Below, piece after piece: positions 51,579 to 60,582 of a DNA stretch of 64,000 nt. The notes under the pieces are model-generated. The model was not told the origin of the DNA. It saw only the letters and a program-made list of their open reading frames with translations, and made no database searches. The DNA lies in NCBI RefSeq assembly GCF_000145235.1, contig NC_014391.1, positions 2,356,001-2,420,000 on the forward strand, read 5' to 3'. The position numbers were made by a program, and so were the translations under genes. Source of the DNA: Micromonospora aurantiaca ATCC 27029. Lineage in GTDB: Bacteria; Actinomycetota; Actinomycetes; Mycobacteriales; Micromonosporaceae. Position 1 is the stretch's first letter. Each line of letters opens with the position of its first letter.

Positions 51579-51584
51579 TAGCCT
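51579..51584 (+). promoter_or_regulatory. TANNNT box of a leaderless promoter (TAGCCT)
   Basis: Six nt upstream of the GTG at 51591 of the GNAT gene. Confidence 0.5.
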
Positions 51585-51590
51585 GCCGGG

Positions 51591-52151
51591 GTGTTCGTGC
51601 CCGATCTGCCGATACGCACCGAGCGCCTGCTGCTGCGCGCCTTCACCACCGACGACCTCGCCGTGGTCCGGGACTACCGGGGCCGCCCGGAGGTGACCCG
51701 CTACCTCTACCACCAGCCGTACGACGACGCCGCCGCCCGGGCCGCGATCGACCGGCTGGTCCGGCGGACCGCGCTGCGCGCCCCCGGCGACGTGCTCAAC
51801 CTGGCGGTGACGCTGGCGGACACCGGCGAGTTCCTCGGCGACGTGCTGCTGAGCTGGACGAGCGGGGAGCACCGGCAGGGCGAGATCGGGTACGTGGCGC
51901 ACCCCGCGCACACCGGCCGGGGGTACACCACCGAGGCGGCCCGGGAGCTGCTGCGGATCGGCTTCGACGGGCTGGGGCTGCACCGGATCGTGGGCCGGCT
52001 GGACGCCCGCAACACCGCCTCGGCCCGGGTGCTGGAGCGGCTGGGCATGCGCCGGGAGGCGCACCTGCGGGAGAACGAGTTCGTCAAGGGGGAGTGGACC
52101 GACGAGGTGGTCTACGCGCTGCTGGCCCGCCAGTGGCGGTCGGCGGCCTGA
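51591..52151 (+). CDS. GNAT acetyltransferase, RimJ/RimL type
   Basis: 186 residues. RimJ-type opening (IRTERLLLRAFTTDDLAVVR), acetyl-CoA loop HPAHTGRGYTTEAARELL, and the closing HRIVGRLDARNTASARVLER with GMRREAHLRENEF. Such enzymes acetylate ribosomal-protein N-termini or small amines; the target is not known here. Divergent from the histidine kinase. Confidence 0.88.
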   Translation: MFVPDLPIRTERLLLRAFTTDDLAVVRDYRGRPEVTRYLYHQPYDDAAARAAIDRLVRRTALRAPGDVLNLAVTLADTGEFLGDVLLSWTSGEHRQGEIGYVAHPAHTGRGYTTEAARELLRIGFDGLGLHRIVGRLDARNTASARVLERLGMRREAHLRENEFVKGEWTDEVVYALLARQWRSAA

Positions 52152-52153
52152 GC

Positions 52154-52183
52154 GCGGGCCCGGCGCGCCGGCCGGGCCCGCGT
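52154..52183. terminator. Bidirectional terminator hairpin
   Basis: A perfect 12-bp stem (CGCGGGCCCGGC and its complement, 6-nt loop) between the convergent GNAT and secreted-protein genes. Confidence 0.75.
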
Positions 52184-52203
52184 CCGGCGGGCCCCGGCGT
52201 CGC

Positions 52204-52803
52204 TCAGCAGCAGCCCTGCCGGAACGACCGCTCGACGTACGACGCCACACCGGCCTCGTAGAAGCCGGCACCGGGCCGGATCGGGTGGTCGCTGAACAGC
52301 TCGACCCGCGACCCGAACCGGACCAGGTACGCCTCGGCGTCACCCGCGTCGTTGCGGATCATGCCGCCGCGCGGTCCGTAGATGCGCTCCAACTCGGCGA
52401 AGGACATCCCGACCGACCCGCCGGCCGGGGAGCGCGGCGGGGCGGTGGCCGTGCCCACTGACACGAGCCGGCCGTCCCGGAAGGCCAGCAGGATCGCCCC
52501 GGCCCAGGAGCCGGTGGCACCGGCGTGCACCACTCCGGGGCAGCCGGGCGCCGTCCAGTCGATCAGTCCGGCCGCGACGAGCCGGTCCAGCCGGGCTCCG
52601 ATGCGGTACGGGCCGGCGCCACGGACGCTGAGCACCTCGTTCTCCGCGACGGTCGGCCGGACGCGGGCCGGCGTGCCGTCGCCGCGGGCGGCGGTCGCCG
52701 AGTGCGCGGGAGCGGCGGAGGCGGCCGGTGCGCCGACGGCGACCGGCGCGATCCCGGTCAGCGCCAGCAAGCCGGCGAGGATGGTGGACGGGAGACGGTT
52801 CAT
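52204..52803 (-). CDS. Secreted protein of unknown function
   Basis: 199 residues. A clear signal peptide (residues 1-31, ending PAASAAPA) leads to a mature part whose centre reads VRGAGPYRIGARLDRLVAAG then GMSFAELERIYGPRGG, a pattern seen in small secreted actinobacterial proteins that resemble a SmpA-like/BamE fold; that comparison is tentative. It ends in two Cys (QGCC). ATG 52803 has GAAGGAGATCCGCC. Divergent from the Ser/Thr kinase, so the two may be co-regulated. Confidence 0.68.
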   Translation of the reverse strand: MNRLPSTILAGLLALTGIAPVAVGAPAASAAPAHSATAARGDGTPARVRPTVAENEVLSVRGAGPYRIGARLDRLVAAGLIDWTAPGCPGVVHAGATGSWAGAILLAFRDGRLVSVGTATAPPRSPAGGSVGMSFAELERIYGPRGGMIRNDAGDAEAYLVRFGSRVELFSDHPIRPGAGFYEAGVASYVERSFRQGCC

Positions 52804-52921
52804 GGCGGATCTCCTTCGGTCGGGTTCTCCTGTCCTGTTGGTCTCCGCCCGGACCGGTTCGGTTCGGTCCATCGTCTACCGTCGACGTGATGGTCCGGGT
52901 GGCGGTCCCGGAGGTGGTGCG

Positions 52922-54286
52922 ATGATCACGCCGGCGCGGATCGGGGCGTACCGGGTGGAGCGTCTGCTCGGGACGGGGTCCTTCGCCACGGTCTGGCTCG
53001 CGTACGACCCGGCGCTCGCGGACCGGGTGGCGGTCAAGGTTCTGGCCGAGAACTGGAGCCACGACCTGCGGGTGCGGGAACGGTTCCTCGACGAGGCGCG
53101 GTTGCTGCGGAAGCTGGACCACCACCGCCTGGTCCGGGTGCACGCCGTGGGGGAGTTGCCCGACGGCCGCCCGTACGCCGTGCTGGCCTGGGCGGACGGC
53201 GGCAGCCTGCGGGACCGCCTGACCCGCGGCCCGCTGCCGGTGGGGCGGGCCCTGACGGTCCTCGACGAGATCGCGGCCGGCGTTGCGGTGCTGCACCGGC
53301 ACCGGGTGGTGCACCGTGACCTGACGCCGAGCAACGTCCTGTTCCACTCGGCGCCCGGCGGCGACCGGGTGCTGATCGCCGATCTCGGGCTGGCCAAGGC
53401 GCTCGCCTCCGCCTCCGGGCTGACCGCCCGGGCCGGCACGCCCGGCTACATGGCGCCGGAGCAGGACGATCCACTCGCCGTGGTCGACACCCGCGCCGAC
53501 GTGTTCGGGCTGGGCCGCCTCGGACTGCGGCTGCTCGGCCGGGATCGGCCACCGGGCGGTGCGGCCGACGGCCGGGCGGCCGGCTCGCGGCTGCGGGCCG
53601 GGGTGCCCGCCGCCGTGGACACGGTGCTGCGCACCGCGACCGCCGTGCGCCCGGCCGACCGCTACCCGGACGCGGACGCGTTCCGGCAGGCGCTGCGGCG
53701 CGCGGTGACGGGTGGGCCCGCTGCCGTGCGGGCGGGGTGGGCACCGCACCCGGGCCGGCTCGTCGCCGGGGTCGCGGTGGCGCTCGCCGTCGCCGGCACG
53801 TGCGCGGCGGACGCGGTCCACCCCGCCCCGGCGGGTGCGGTGGGCCGCAGCGGGCCGCTGACAGTGGTCCTGCCGGCCGGCTGGCGGGCCGAGGGGACCG
53901 GCTGGGCGGGACGGTACGGCGACGACGGTGACCTCGAACCGGCGCTGGTGATCTCCCCGGACCCCGGGAACTGGGCGGCCGACCCCACGCTGCCCGGCGC
54001 CTTCGTCGGCCTCGCCAGCGGCGAGACGCGTCGTGCCGACCCGGCGGCCTTCCTCGCCGGACGGGCCCACGCGGACTGTGCCGCGGCCCCGCCGCGCCGC
54101 AGCCGGCAGGGTGGCGTCGAGTGGACGGTGGTCACGTACACCTGCCCCACCGGCCGCCCGATGATCGTCGAGGCGGCCGGGCCGGCCACCGGCCGCGCCG
54201 GTCTGCTCTACGTCCAGCTCGTGCCGCCGCCGGACGCGGGCGCGGACTTCGCCGACCGCGTGCTCGCCGGAGTTCGGACCGGGTAG
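52922..54286 (+). CDS. Membrane-bound Ser/Thr protein kinase (PknB-like, no PASTA)
   Basis: 454 residues. Kinase domain 1-265: GTGSFATVWLAYD (Gly loop), AVKVL Lys, HRDLTPSNV catalytic loop, DLG in place of DFG, and TPGYMAPEQDD. A single helix (about 282-302, LVAGVAVALAVAGTCAADAV) leads to an outer domain of about 150 residues with two Cys and no PASTA repeat. All catalytic residues are there, so it should be active. ATG follows GGAGGTGGTGCG. The outer domain probably senses a ligand or protein; targets unknown. Confidence 0.9.
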   Translation: MITPARIGAYRVERLLGTGSFATVWLAYDPALADRVAVKVLAENWSHDLRVRERFLDEARLLRKLDHHRLVRVHAVGELPDGRPYAVLAWADGGSLRDRLTRGPLPVGRALTVLDEIAAGVAVLHRHRVVHRDLTPSNVLFHSAPGGDRVLIADLGLAKALASASGLTARAGTPGYMAPEQDDPLAVVDTRADVFGLGRLGLRLLGRDRPPGGAADGRAAGSRLRAGVPAAVDTVLRTATAVRPADRYPDADAFRQALRRAVTGGPAAVRAGWAPHPGRLVAGVAVALAVAGTCAADAVHPAPAGAVGRSGPLTVVLPAGWRAEGTGWAGRYGDDGDLEPALVISPDPGNWAADPTLPGAFVGLASGETRRADPAAFLAGRAHADCAAAPPRRSRQGGVEWTVVTYTCPTGRPMIVEAAGPATGRAGLLYVQLVPPPDAGADFADRVLAGVRTG

Positions 54287-54295
54287 GTGACGGGC

Positions 54296-54865
54296 TCAGA
54301 CCACCACCACCGTGATCGGGTACGTGCGGCCGTCCTGCGGGATGGTGACCACCACCGTGCCGGTGCGCACGAACCGGATGTCCACCACACCGGCCTCGTA
54401 GCTGCGCGAGACCAGGTCCTCCCGGTCCACGGTGACCTCACCCGGCCCGATCCCCCGGATGCGCAGGATCCCGCCGGCGGCGAAGCAGAGGGACTTCAGC
54501 AGCGCCAGCTCGGTCTCGGCGAGCACCAGGTCGTAGCGGACCGGCCCGAAGCACGCGGCCGGCGCCGTGGTGCGTACCGACGGGGTGGGCCGGGTGGTCC
54601 GGGGCGTGACCGGCGGCCGTGACCGCGTACGCGTGCTCGTCGGCGTGGCCCCCGACGGCTCCGGGACCGGCGTGCCCGTGCCCAGCGGCGCCGGGGTGGG
54701 GCCGGGTGAGGTCGCGGCGGTGGGCGGCGCGGCGGCGACGGCGCTGGTCACCGCCGGCTGTACCGGCAGCGGCGAGACCGGGCGGTCGGCGCAGGCGGGC
54801 GTCCCGGCGAGGGCGACGAGTGCGACGACCGCGACGCCGCGCCGACGGCGGGCCGGGTCACGCAT
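54296..54865 (-). CDS. Secreted Pro/Thr-rich protein, possible lipoprotein
   Basis: 189 residues. A basic start and hydrophobic core end in LAGTPACAD, which could be a weak lipobox; a Pro/Thr/Ala linker of about 75 residues (low complexity) leads to a folded C-terminal part (RYDLVLAETELALLKSLCFA, GIGPGEVTVDREDLVSRSYE) with two Cys. No family is recognised. Start overlaps the sigma factor stop by 8 nt, so it is made with it; it is too unlike ZAS or other anti-sigma proteins to be called one. Confidence 0.6.
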   Translation of the reverse strand: MRDPARRRRGVAVVALVALAGTPACADRPVSPLPVQPAVTSAVAAAPPTAATSPGPTPAPLGTGTPVPEPSGATPTSTRTRSRPPVTPRTTRPTPSVRTTAPAACFGPVRYDLVLAETELALLKSLCFAAGGILRIRGIGPGEVTVDREDLVSRSYEAGVVDIRFVRTGTVVVTIPQDGRTYPITVVVV

Positions 54866-55397
54866 CGGACAGCCGCGCCCGGAGCTGCCGGCGGGCCTCG
54901 TGGATGCGGGACTTCACGGTCCCCTCCGGCACGTCGAGCAGGCCGGCGATCTCCCGGTAGCTCAGTCCAAGCACATCGCGCAGGGTCACCGCCTCGGCGA
55001 GGTCCGGCGGGACCGCGTCGAGGGCGTCGAGCAGGTCGAGCCGGGTGCCGGCGACCACGCTGGTCCGGCGCGGGTCGGGCCGGTCCGGCAGCGGGACGCC
55101 GCCGGCCTCCCGCCGCCACCGTCGCCGCAACGTCCGGTAGGTGGAGCGGGCCCGGTTGGCGGTGATCCGGTACAGCCAGGTGTCGAACGACGAGCGGCCC
55201 TCGAACCCGGTGATCCCGTGGGCGAGCGCGAGCAGAGCGTCCTGGCAGGCCTCCTCGGCGTCCTGCCGGTGGGGCAGCAGCCGGGCGCACTGCCGCAGCA
55301 CCTCCGGCCGTACGGTGGCCAGCAGGGCGTCGAGGGCCTCGCGGTCGCCGCGTGCCGCCGACCGGGCCAGCTCGTCCGTGCCGTCGGGGAGGGGCAT
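54858..55397 (-). CDS. ECF-type RNA polymerase sigma factor
   Basis: 179 residues. Region 2 (DAEEACQDALLALAHGITGF and SSFDTWLYRITANRARSTYR) and region 4 (LSYREIAGLLDVPEGTVKSR, IHEARRQLRARL) are complete. SigE/SigM-like ECF factors direct envelope-stress regulons. ATG 55397 has only GGGACG upstream; a TAGCCT box lies 38 nt ahead (55436-55441). No recognisable anti-sigma follows; the coupled secreted protein is the only partner candidate. Confidence 0.88.
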   Translation of the reverse strand: MPLPDGTDELARSAARGDREALDALLATVRPEVLRQCARLLPHRQDAEEACQDALLALAHGITGFEGRSSFDTWLYRITANRARSTYRTLRRRWRREAGGVPLPDRPDPRRTSVVAGTRLDLLDALDAVPPDLAEAVTLRDVLGLSYREIAGLLDVPEGTVKSRIHEARRQLRARLSDA

Positions 55398-55542
55398 CAG
55401 GGGCGTCCCAGTGCTCGCCGGTGGTCCGGACCCCAGGCTATGCCCCGGGAGGCCGTGCCGCCCCGGCTGAGTCGGGCAGCCGACGGCGTCCCGCCCCGGC
55501 GCCGACGGCACCGGGGCGGGACGGGGAGCGCGGCGCCGGGCG

Positions 55543-56487
55543 TCAGCGCGCGGCGCGGGCGGCCTTGACCGCGCTGTCGACCACGTCCCAGATCGCGACC
55601 AGCACGACCACCGCGCCCGCCACCCGGGCGAACTCGACGGTCCCGCCGTCGCGCAGCCAGGCGAACCGCTCGACCAGTTCCGGGTTGAGCAGCCGGTCGG
55701 TGGCGAGCAGCCAGAGCACCGGGGCGGCGAATGCCGCGTTGAGCACCGCGTTGACCACGACCAGCGGCCAGGTCCACCGCCCGGCCCGGTACTTGGCGAT
55801 CTCCAGGCCGACGGTGGCCAGCAGCACCACGATCAGGGCCGGCAGCCAGAAGCCCCAGAGCGCCGGGTCGAGCACCGCCATCCGGGAACCGTCGTCGGTG
55901 GTCCAGCGCTGGAAGTGCTGACCGATCAGGAAGCCGACGGTGACGAGCAGGAACACCACCGAGGCGATGCTGTCGGAGTGGCTGATCTGCCGTTCCCGGC
56001 TCTCCTCGGGGAGCTGGTCGACGGTCCACTCGGGCAGGCCGAGCGGCGTGCGGGTGCGCTCCAGCACGGCGAACACCAGCGTGACCCAGAACGCGATCTG
56101 GACCGCGGTCTGCATCGCGGCCACGATCGCCGCGCCGATCGCCGCGCCCGGCTCGCCGTCGATGAGCGCCTTGGCGAGGCCGGCGAGCACGCCCACGATC
56201 GCCGGGATGTACGTGAGCAGCAGCCGCAGCAGCCGCCACCAGGTCAGGTAGTACCGCGGGCCGATCAGTTGCAGGGTGCGGTCGCTGTAGCGGGCCGCGA
56301 GCTTCTCCGGGTGGCCCAGCTCGGTGAGCACCTCGCGCTCGGCGGAGGCGTGGTCCTGCCCGCCAGAGGTCCGGTCGTCGATCATGTCGGCGATGGAGCC
56401 GCGCAGTTCCTCGGCCAGTTCCAGGCGGCGCTGCGCGGGCACGGTCCGCATGGTGGCGGCGACGTAACGGTCGGTCAGGGAACTCAT
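55543..56487 (-). CDS. HAAS-domain multi-pass membrane protein
   Basis: 314 residues. The first 75 residues are a HAAS/permease-prefix domain (RYVAATMRTVPAQRRLELAE, ADMIDDRTSG, EVLTELGHPEKLAARY) that is usually found next to PadR regulators; then about seven membrane helices. The function of the membrane part is unknown; the family is thought to be controlled by its PadR neighbour. ATG has AAGGAGCGGAACG. The start overlaps the padR stop. Confidence 0.8.
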   Translation of the reverse strand: MSSLTDRYVAATMRTVPAQRRLELAEELRGSIADMIDDRTSGGQDHASAEREVLTELGHPEKLAARYSDRTLQLIGPRYYLTWWRLLRLLLTYIPAIVGVLAGLAKALIDGEPGAAIGAAIVAAMQTAVQIAFWVTLVFAVLERTRTPLGLPEWTVDQLPEESRERQISHSDSIASVVFLLVTVGFLIGQHFQRWTTDDGSRMAVLDPALWGFWLPALIVVLLATVGLEIAKYRAGRWTWPLVVVNAVLNAAFAAPVLWLLATDRLLNPELVERFAWLRDGGTVEFARVAGAVVVLVAIWDVVDSAVKAARAAR

Positions 56488-56825
56488 CGTTCCGCTCCTT
56501 CGATCAGGTCGGTGACGGACGTCCGCACCGCGGTCATGTCGTCGAGCAGGCGGTTCAGGACGGCCTCGCCGTCGTCGCTGGTCCGGTAGAACTTGCGCGG
56601 CCGGCTCTCCTCGGTGTTCCACTCGCTGGTCAGCAGGCCCTGGTCCTCGAGCCGGCGCAGCAGCGGGTAGAGCGTGTTGGCGTCGACCGCGAAGCCGTGC
56701 GCGGCCAGCCGTTGCAGCAGGGCGTATCCGTAGTCGGGGCGGTGCAGGGCGACCAGGCTGGCCACCACGACCGTGCCGCGCCGTAGCTCCTGGAGGTGGG
56801 TCCGGAGGACCTCTTCGCTGACCAT
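56484..56825 (-). CDS. PadR-family transcriptional regulator
   Basis: 113 residues. PadR winged helix: QELRRGTVVVASLVALHRPD, YGYALLQRLAAHGFAVDANT, LYPLLRRLEDQGLLTSEW, with a short C-terminal dimer helix. It likely represses its own operon with the HAAS gene: a 13-nt palindrome sits between the -35 and -10 boxes of its promoter. ATG 56825 lies 7 nt after the -10 box, so the mRNA is leaderless. Confidence 0.9.
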   Translation of the reverse strand: MVSEEVLRTHLQELRRGTVVVASLVALHRPDYGYALLQRLAAHGFAVDANTLYPLLRRLEDQGLLTSEWNTEESRPRKFYRTSDDGEAVLNRLLDDMTAVRTSVTDLIEGAER

Positions 56826-56832
56826 GTGCAAC

Positions 56833-56861
56833 ACGATACTGTGTGCCACACACCATTGCAA
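56833..56861 (-). promoter_or_regulatory. padR promoter with embedded operator
   Basis: On the minus strand: -35 TTGCAA (56856-56861), 17-nt spacer, -10 TATCGT (56833-56838), then 7 nt to ATG 56825. The spacer contains the palindrome TGTGTGGCACACA (56840-56852), a likely PadR site for autorepression. Confidence 0.65.
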
Positions 56862-57009
56862 CAGAGAAGAACATCGCGTGCCGTACACCGGTCGGCCGGA
56901 GAGACCCGGGCCACCCTCGGCGCGGACGGTGGAGCCCGCACGATCACCTCGGTAGGGTGGGTCGGTCGACTCCGACGCAGCTTGATCCACAACCCGGGGG
57001 GCGCCACGC

Positions 57010-60000
57010 ATGGGCGATTCGTTCGCGCATCTGCACGTACACACCGAGTACTCGATGCTCGACGGGGCGGCCCGGCTCAAGGACCTCTTCGCCGAGGCGG
57101 CGCGGCTCGGCATGCCGGCGGTGGCGATCACCGACCACGGCAACATGCACGGCGCGAACGACTTCTACAAGCAGGCCATGGACGCCGGGGTCAAGCCCAT
57201 CCTCGGCGTCGAGGCGTACGTCGCGCCGGAGTCGCGCTTCCACAAGGCCCGGGTCAAGTGGGGGCGCCCCGAGCAGAAGAGCGACGACGTCTCCGGTAAC
57301 GGCGCGATCACCCACATGACCATGTGGGCGGCCAACCGCGACGGCCTGCACAACCTGTTCAAGCTCAACTCCCGCGCCTCCATGGAGGGCCACTACGTGA
57401 AGTGGCCCCGGATGGACATGGAGCTGATCGCCGAGCACGCCGAGGGCATCATGGCCACCACCGGCTGCCCGTCCGGCGCGGTGCAGACCCGGCTGCGGCT
57501 GGGCCAGTTCGACGAGGCGCTCAAGGTCGCGGCCGCGTACCAGGACATCTTCGGCAAGGACAACTACTTCCTGGAGATCATGGACCACGGCCTCGACATC
57601 GAGCGCCGGGTCCGCGACGGGCTCACCGAGATCGCCCGCAAGCTCGACATCCCGCCGGTGGTCACCAACGACTCGCACTACACGCACGAGGCGCAGGCCG
57701 AGGCGCACGACGTGCTGCTCTGCGTCCAGACCGGCAGCAACGTGGCCGACCCGAACCGGTTCCGGTTCGAGGGCGGCGGCTACTTCGTCAAGTCCGCCGA
57801 CCAGATGCGCGCCGTCGACTCCTCCGAGCTGTGGCAGCAGGGCTGCCGCAACACGCTGCTGGTCGCCGAGAAGGTCGACCCGGCCGGCATGTTCACGTTC
57901 CACAACCTGATGCCGCGGTTCCCGATCCCCGAGGGCGAGACCGAGGAATCCTGGTTCCGCAAGGAGACCTTCGCCGGCCTGGCGCGCCGCTTCCCCGGCG
58001 GCATCCCCGAGGGCCACGTCGTCCAGGCCGAGTACGAGCTGGGCGTCATCATCCAGATGGGCTTCCCGTCGTACTTCCTCGTGGTCGCCGACTTCATCCA
58101 GTGGGCCAAGAGCCAGGGCATCGCGGTCGGCCCGGGGCGCGGCTCGGCGGCCGGCTCGCTCGTGGCGTACGCGCTGGGCATCACCGACCTCGACCCGATC
58201 CCGCACGGCCTGATCTTCGAGCGGTTCCTCAACCCCGAACGCGTCTCCATGCCCGATGTCGACATCGACTTCGACGAGCGCCGGCGCGGTGAGGTCATCA
58301 AGTACGTGACCGACAAGTGGGGCGAGGACAAGGTCGCGCAGATCGCCACGTTCGGCACGATCAAGGCGAAGGCCGCGATCAAGGACTCGGCCCGCGTGCT
58401 CGGCTTCCCGTACGCGGTCGGCGACCGGATCACCAAGGCCATGCCCCCGGCGGTGATGGGCAAGGACATCCCGCTGTCCGGCATCTTCGACCCGAAGCAC
58501 CCGCGCTACGCCGAGGCGGGCGAGATCCGGGGCCTCTACGAGTCCGACCCGGACGTCAAGAAGGTCATCGAGACCGCCAAGGGCATCGAGGGCCTGATCC
58601 GGCAGACCGGTGTGCACGCCGCCGGCGTCATCATGTCCGCCGAACCGATCATCGAGCACATCCCGCTGATGCGGCGCGACTCCGACGGCGTCATCATCAC
58701 GCAGTTCGACTACCCGACCTGCGAGTCGCTCGGGCTGCTGAAGATGGACTTCCTCGGCCTGCGGAATCTGACGATCATCGACGACGCGGTGAAGAACATC
58801 CAGCTCAACCACGGCCGGGAGCTGGACCTGCTCGGCCTGCCGCTTGACGACAGGCAGGCGTACGAGCTGCTGGCCCGCGGTGACACGCTCGGCGTGTTCC
58901 AGCTCGACGGCGGGCCGATGCGCTCGCTGCTGCGGCTGATGAAGCCGGACAACTTCGAGGACATCTCCGCCGTCCTGGCGCTCTACCGGCCCGGCCCGAT
59001 GGGCGTGGACTCGCACACCAACTACGCGCTGCGCAAGAACGGGCTCCAGGAGATCACCCCGATCCACCCGGAGCTGGAGGAGCCGCTGCGCGAGATCCTC
59101 GCGCCCACGTACGGCCTGATCGTCTACCAGGAGCAGGTGCAGCGCGCCGCGCAGATCCTCGCCGGCTACACGCTCGGCCAGGCCGACCTGCTGCGCCGGG
59201 CGATGGGCAAGAAGAAGAAGGAGATCCTCGACAAGGAGTTCATCCCGTTCCGGGACGGCTGCCGCGAGCGCGGCTACTCCGACGAGGCCATCCAGGCCGT
59301 GTGGGACGTGCTGGTCCCGTTCGCCGGTTACGCGTTCAACAAGGCCCACTCCGCCGCGTACGGCCTGGTCTCCTACTGGACCGCGTACCTCAAGGCGCAC
59401 TACCCGGCCGAGTACATGGCCGCGCTGCTCACCTCCGTCGGTGACGACAAGGACAAGATGGCCCTGTACCTGTCCGAGTGCCGCCGGATGCGCATCCAGG
59501 TGCTCCCGCCGGACGTGAACACCTCGGCCGGGCCGTTCACCCCGGTCGGCAAGGAGATCCGCTTCGGTCTCGGCGCGGTACGCAACGTCGGTGCGAACGT
59601 GGTCGCCTCGATCATGCGGTGCCGCGAGGAGAAGGGCGACTACACCGACTTCTACGACTTCCTGTCCAAGGTCGACGCCGTCGTCTGCAACAAGAAGACC
59701 ATCGAATCGCTGATCAAGGCCGGGGCGTTCGACTCGCTCCAGCATCCGCGCAAGGGCCTGCTGGCCGTGCACGCCGACGCCATCGACGCGTACGCCGACG
59801 TCAAGCGCAAGGAGGCGGTCGGCCAGTACGACCTGTTCGGCGCCGGATTCGGCGAGGCGGACACCGGTGGCAGCACCACTGTCATGCCGGTCATCGGCGA
59901 GGGGGAGTGGGACAAGCGCGACAAGCTCGCGTTCGAGCGCGAGATGCTCGGTCTGTACGTCTCCGACCACCCGCTCTTCGGTCTGGAGCACGTGCTCGGT

Positions 60001-60543
60001 GCCGCCGCGGATACCACGATCGCCGCGCTGTCGGAGGAGGGCACGGTGCCCGACGGCGCGGTGGTCACGCTGGCCGGCATCCTCTCCGGCGTGCAGCGCC
60101 GGGTCACCAAGCAGGGCCGGGCCTGGGCGTCGGCCACCCTCGAAGACCTCGCCGGTGGCGTGGAGACGCTGTTCTTCCCGAACACGTACGAGGTGATCGG
60201 GCAGTACATCGCCGAGGACGCGATCGTGGTGGTGAAGGGCCGGGTGGACCGGCGCGACGACACCCCGCGCATCATGGCGATGGACATGTCCATGCCGGAC
60301 GTCAGCAGCACCCCGGGGAGCAAGCCGATCACGCTCACCATCCCGGTGCACCGCTGCACGCCGCCGCTCGTGGAACGGCTCAAGGAGACGCTGGTGCTGC
60401 ACCCCGGCGACACCGAGGTGCACGTCAAGCTGCTCAACGGCGGCAAGGTCACCACGCTGCGCCTCGGCCCGTTCCGGGTCGCGCCGACCACAGCGCTGAT
60501 GGGTGACCTGAAGAGCGTCCTCGGCCCGGCCAACGTGAGCTGA
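57010..60543 (+). CDS. dnaE: DNA polymerase III subunit alpha (replicative)
   Basis: 1177 residues, DnaE1 type. PHP domain first ([23 protein letters not shown]), then palm with catalytic acids in [13 protein letters not shown] (about residue 415), [18 protein letters not shown], the fingers ([24 protein letters not shown]), HhH and OB-fold ([20 protein letters not shown]). Length and order match actinobacterial replicative DnaE1, not the imuC type. A TAGGGT box lies at 56953-56958; the leader of about 50 nt has GGGGGGCGCC before the ATG. Confidence 0.96.
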   Translation: MGDSFAHLHVHTEYSMLDGAARLKDLFAEAARLGMPAVAITDHGNMHGANDFYKQAMDAGVKPILGVEAYVAPESRFHKARVKWGRPEQKSDDVSGNGAITHMTMWAANRDGLHNLFKLNSRASMEGHYVKWPRMDMELIAEHAEGIMATTGCPSGAVQTRLRLGQFDEALKVAAAYQDIFGKDNYFLEIMDHGLDIERRVRDGLTEIARKLDIPPVVTNDSHYTHEAQAEAHDVLLCVQTGSNVADPNRFRFEGGGYFVKSADQMRAVDSSELWQQGCRNTLLVAEKVDPAGMFTFHNLMPRFPIPEGETEESWFRKETFAGLARRFPGGIPEGHVVQAEYELGVIIQMGFPSYFLVVADFIQWAKSQGIAVGPGRGSAAGSLVAYALGITDLDPIPHGLIFERFLNPERVSMPDVDIDFDERRRGEVIKYVTDKWGEDKVAQIATFGTIKAKAAIKDSARVLGFPYAVGDRITKAMPPAVMGKDIPLSGIFDPKHPRYAEAGEIRGLYESDPDVKKVIETAKGIEGLIRQTGVHAAGVIMSAEPIIEHIPLMRRDSDGVIITQFDYPTCESLGLLKMDFLGLRNLTIIDDAVKNIQLNHGRELDLLGLPLDDRQAYELLARGDTLGVFQLDGGPMRSLLRLMKPDNFEDISAVLALYRPGPMGVDSHTNYALRKNGLQEITPIHPELEEPLREILAPTYGLIVYQEQVQRAAQILAGYTLGQADLLRRAMGKKKKEILDKEFIPFRDGCRERGYSDEAIQAVWDVLVPFAGYAFNKAHSAAYGLVSYWTAYLKAHYPAEYMAALLTSVGDDKDKMALYLSECRRMRIQVLPPDVNTSAGPFTPVGKEIRFGLGAVRNVGANVVASIMRCREEKGDYTDFYDFLSKVDAVVCNKKTIESLIKAGAFDSLQHPRKGLLAVHADAIDAYADVKRKEAVGQYDLFGAGFGEADTGGSTTVMPVIGEGEWDKRDKLAFEREMLGLYVSDHPLFGLEHVLGAAADTTIAALSEEGTVPDGAVVTLAGILSGVQRRVTKQGRAWASATLEDLAGGVETLFFPNTYEVIGQYIAEDAIVVVKGRVDRRDDTPRIMAMDMSMPDVSSTPGSKPITLTIPVHRCTPPLVERLKETLVLHPGDTEVHVKLLNGGKVTTLRLGPFRVAPTTALMGDLKSVLGPANVS

Positions 60544-60582
60544 CCGGGCCGAGCGCCTCCGGCGCGGCGCCGGGACGTGCCG

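Noticed and set aside
54296..54865. The Pro/Thr-rich protein as an anti-sigma factor
   Set aside because: No cytosolic sigma-binding segment or zinc motif (HxxxCxxC); it begins with an export signal and no membrane helix follows.
56944..60423. A 1159-codon open frame antisense to dnaE
   Set aside because: It mirrors the codon structure of dnaE; the protein is low complexity and dominated by Val/Leu/Asp/Arg/His.
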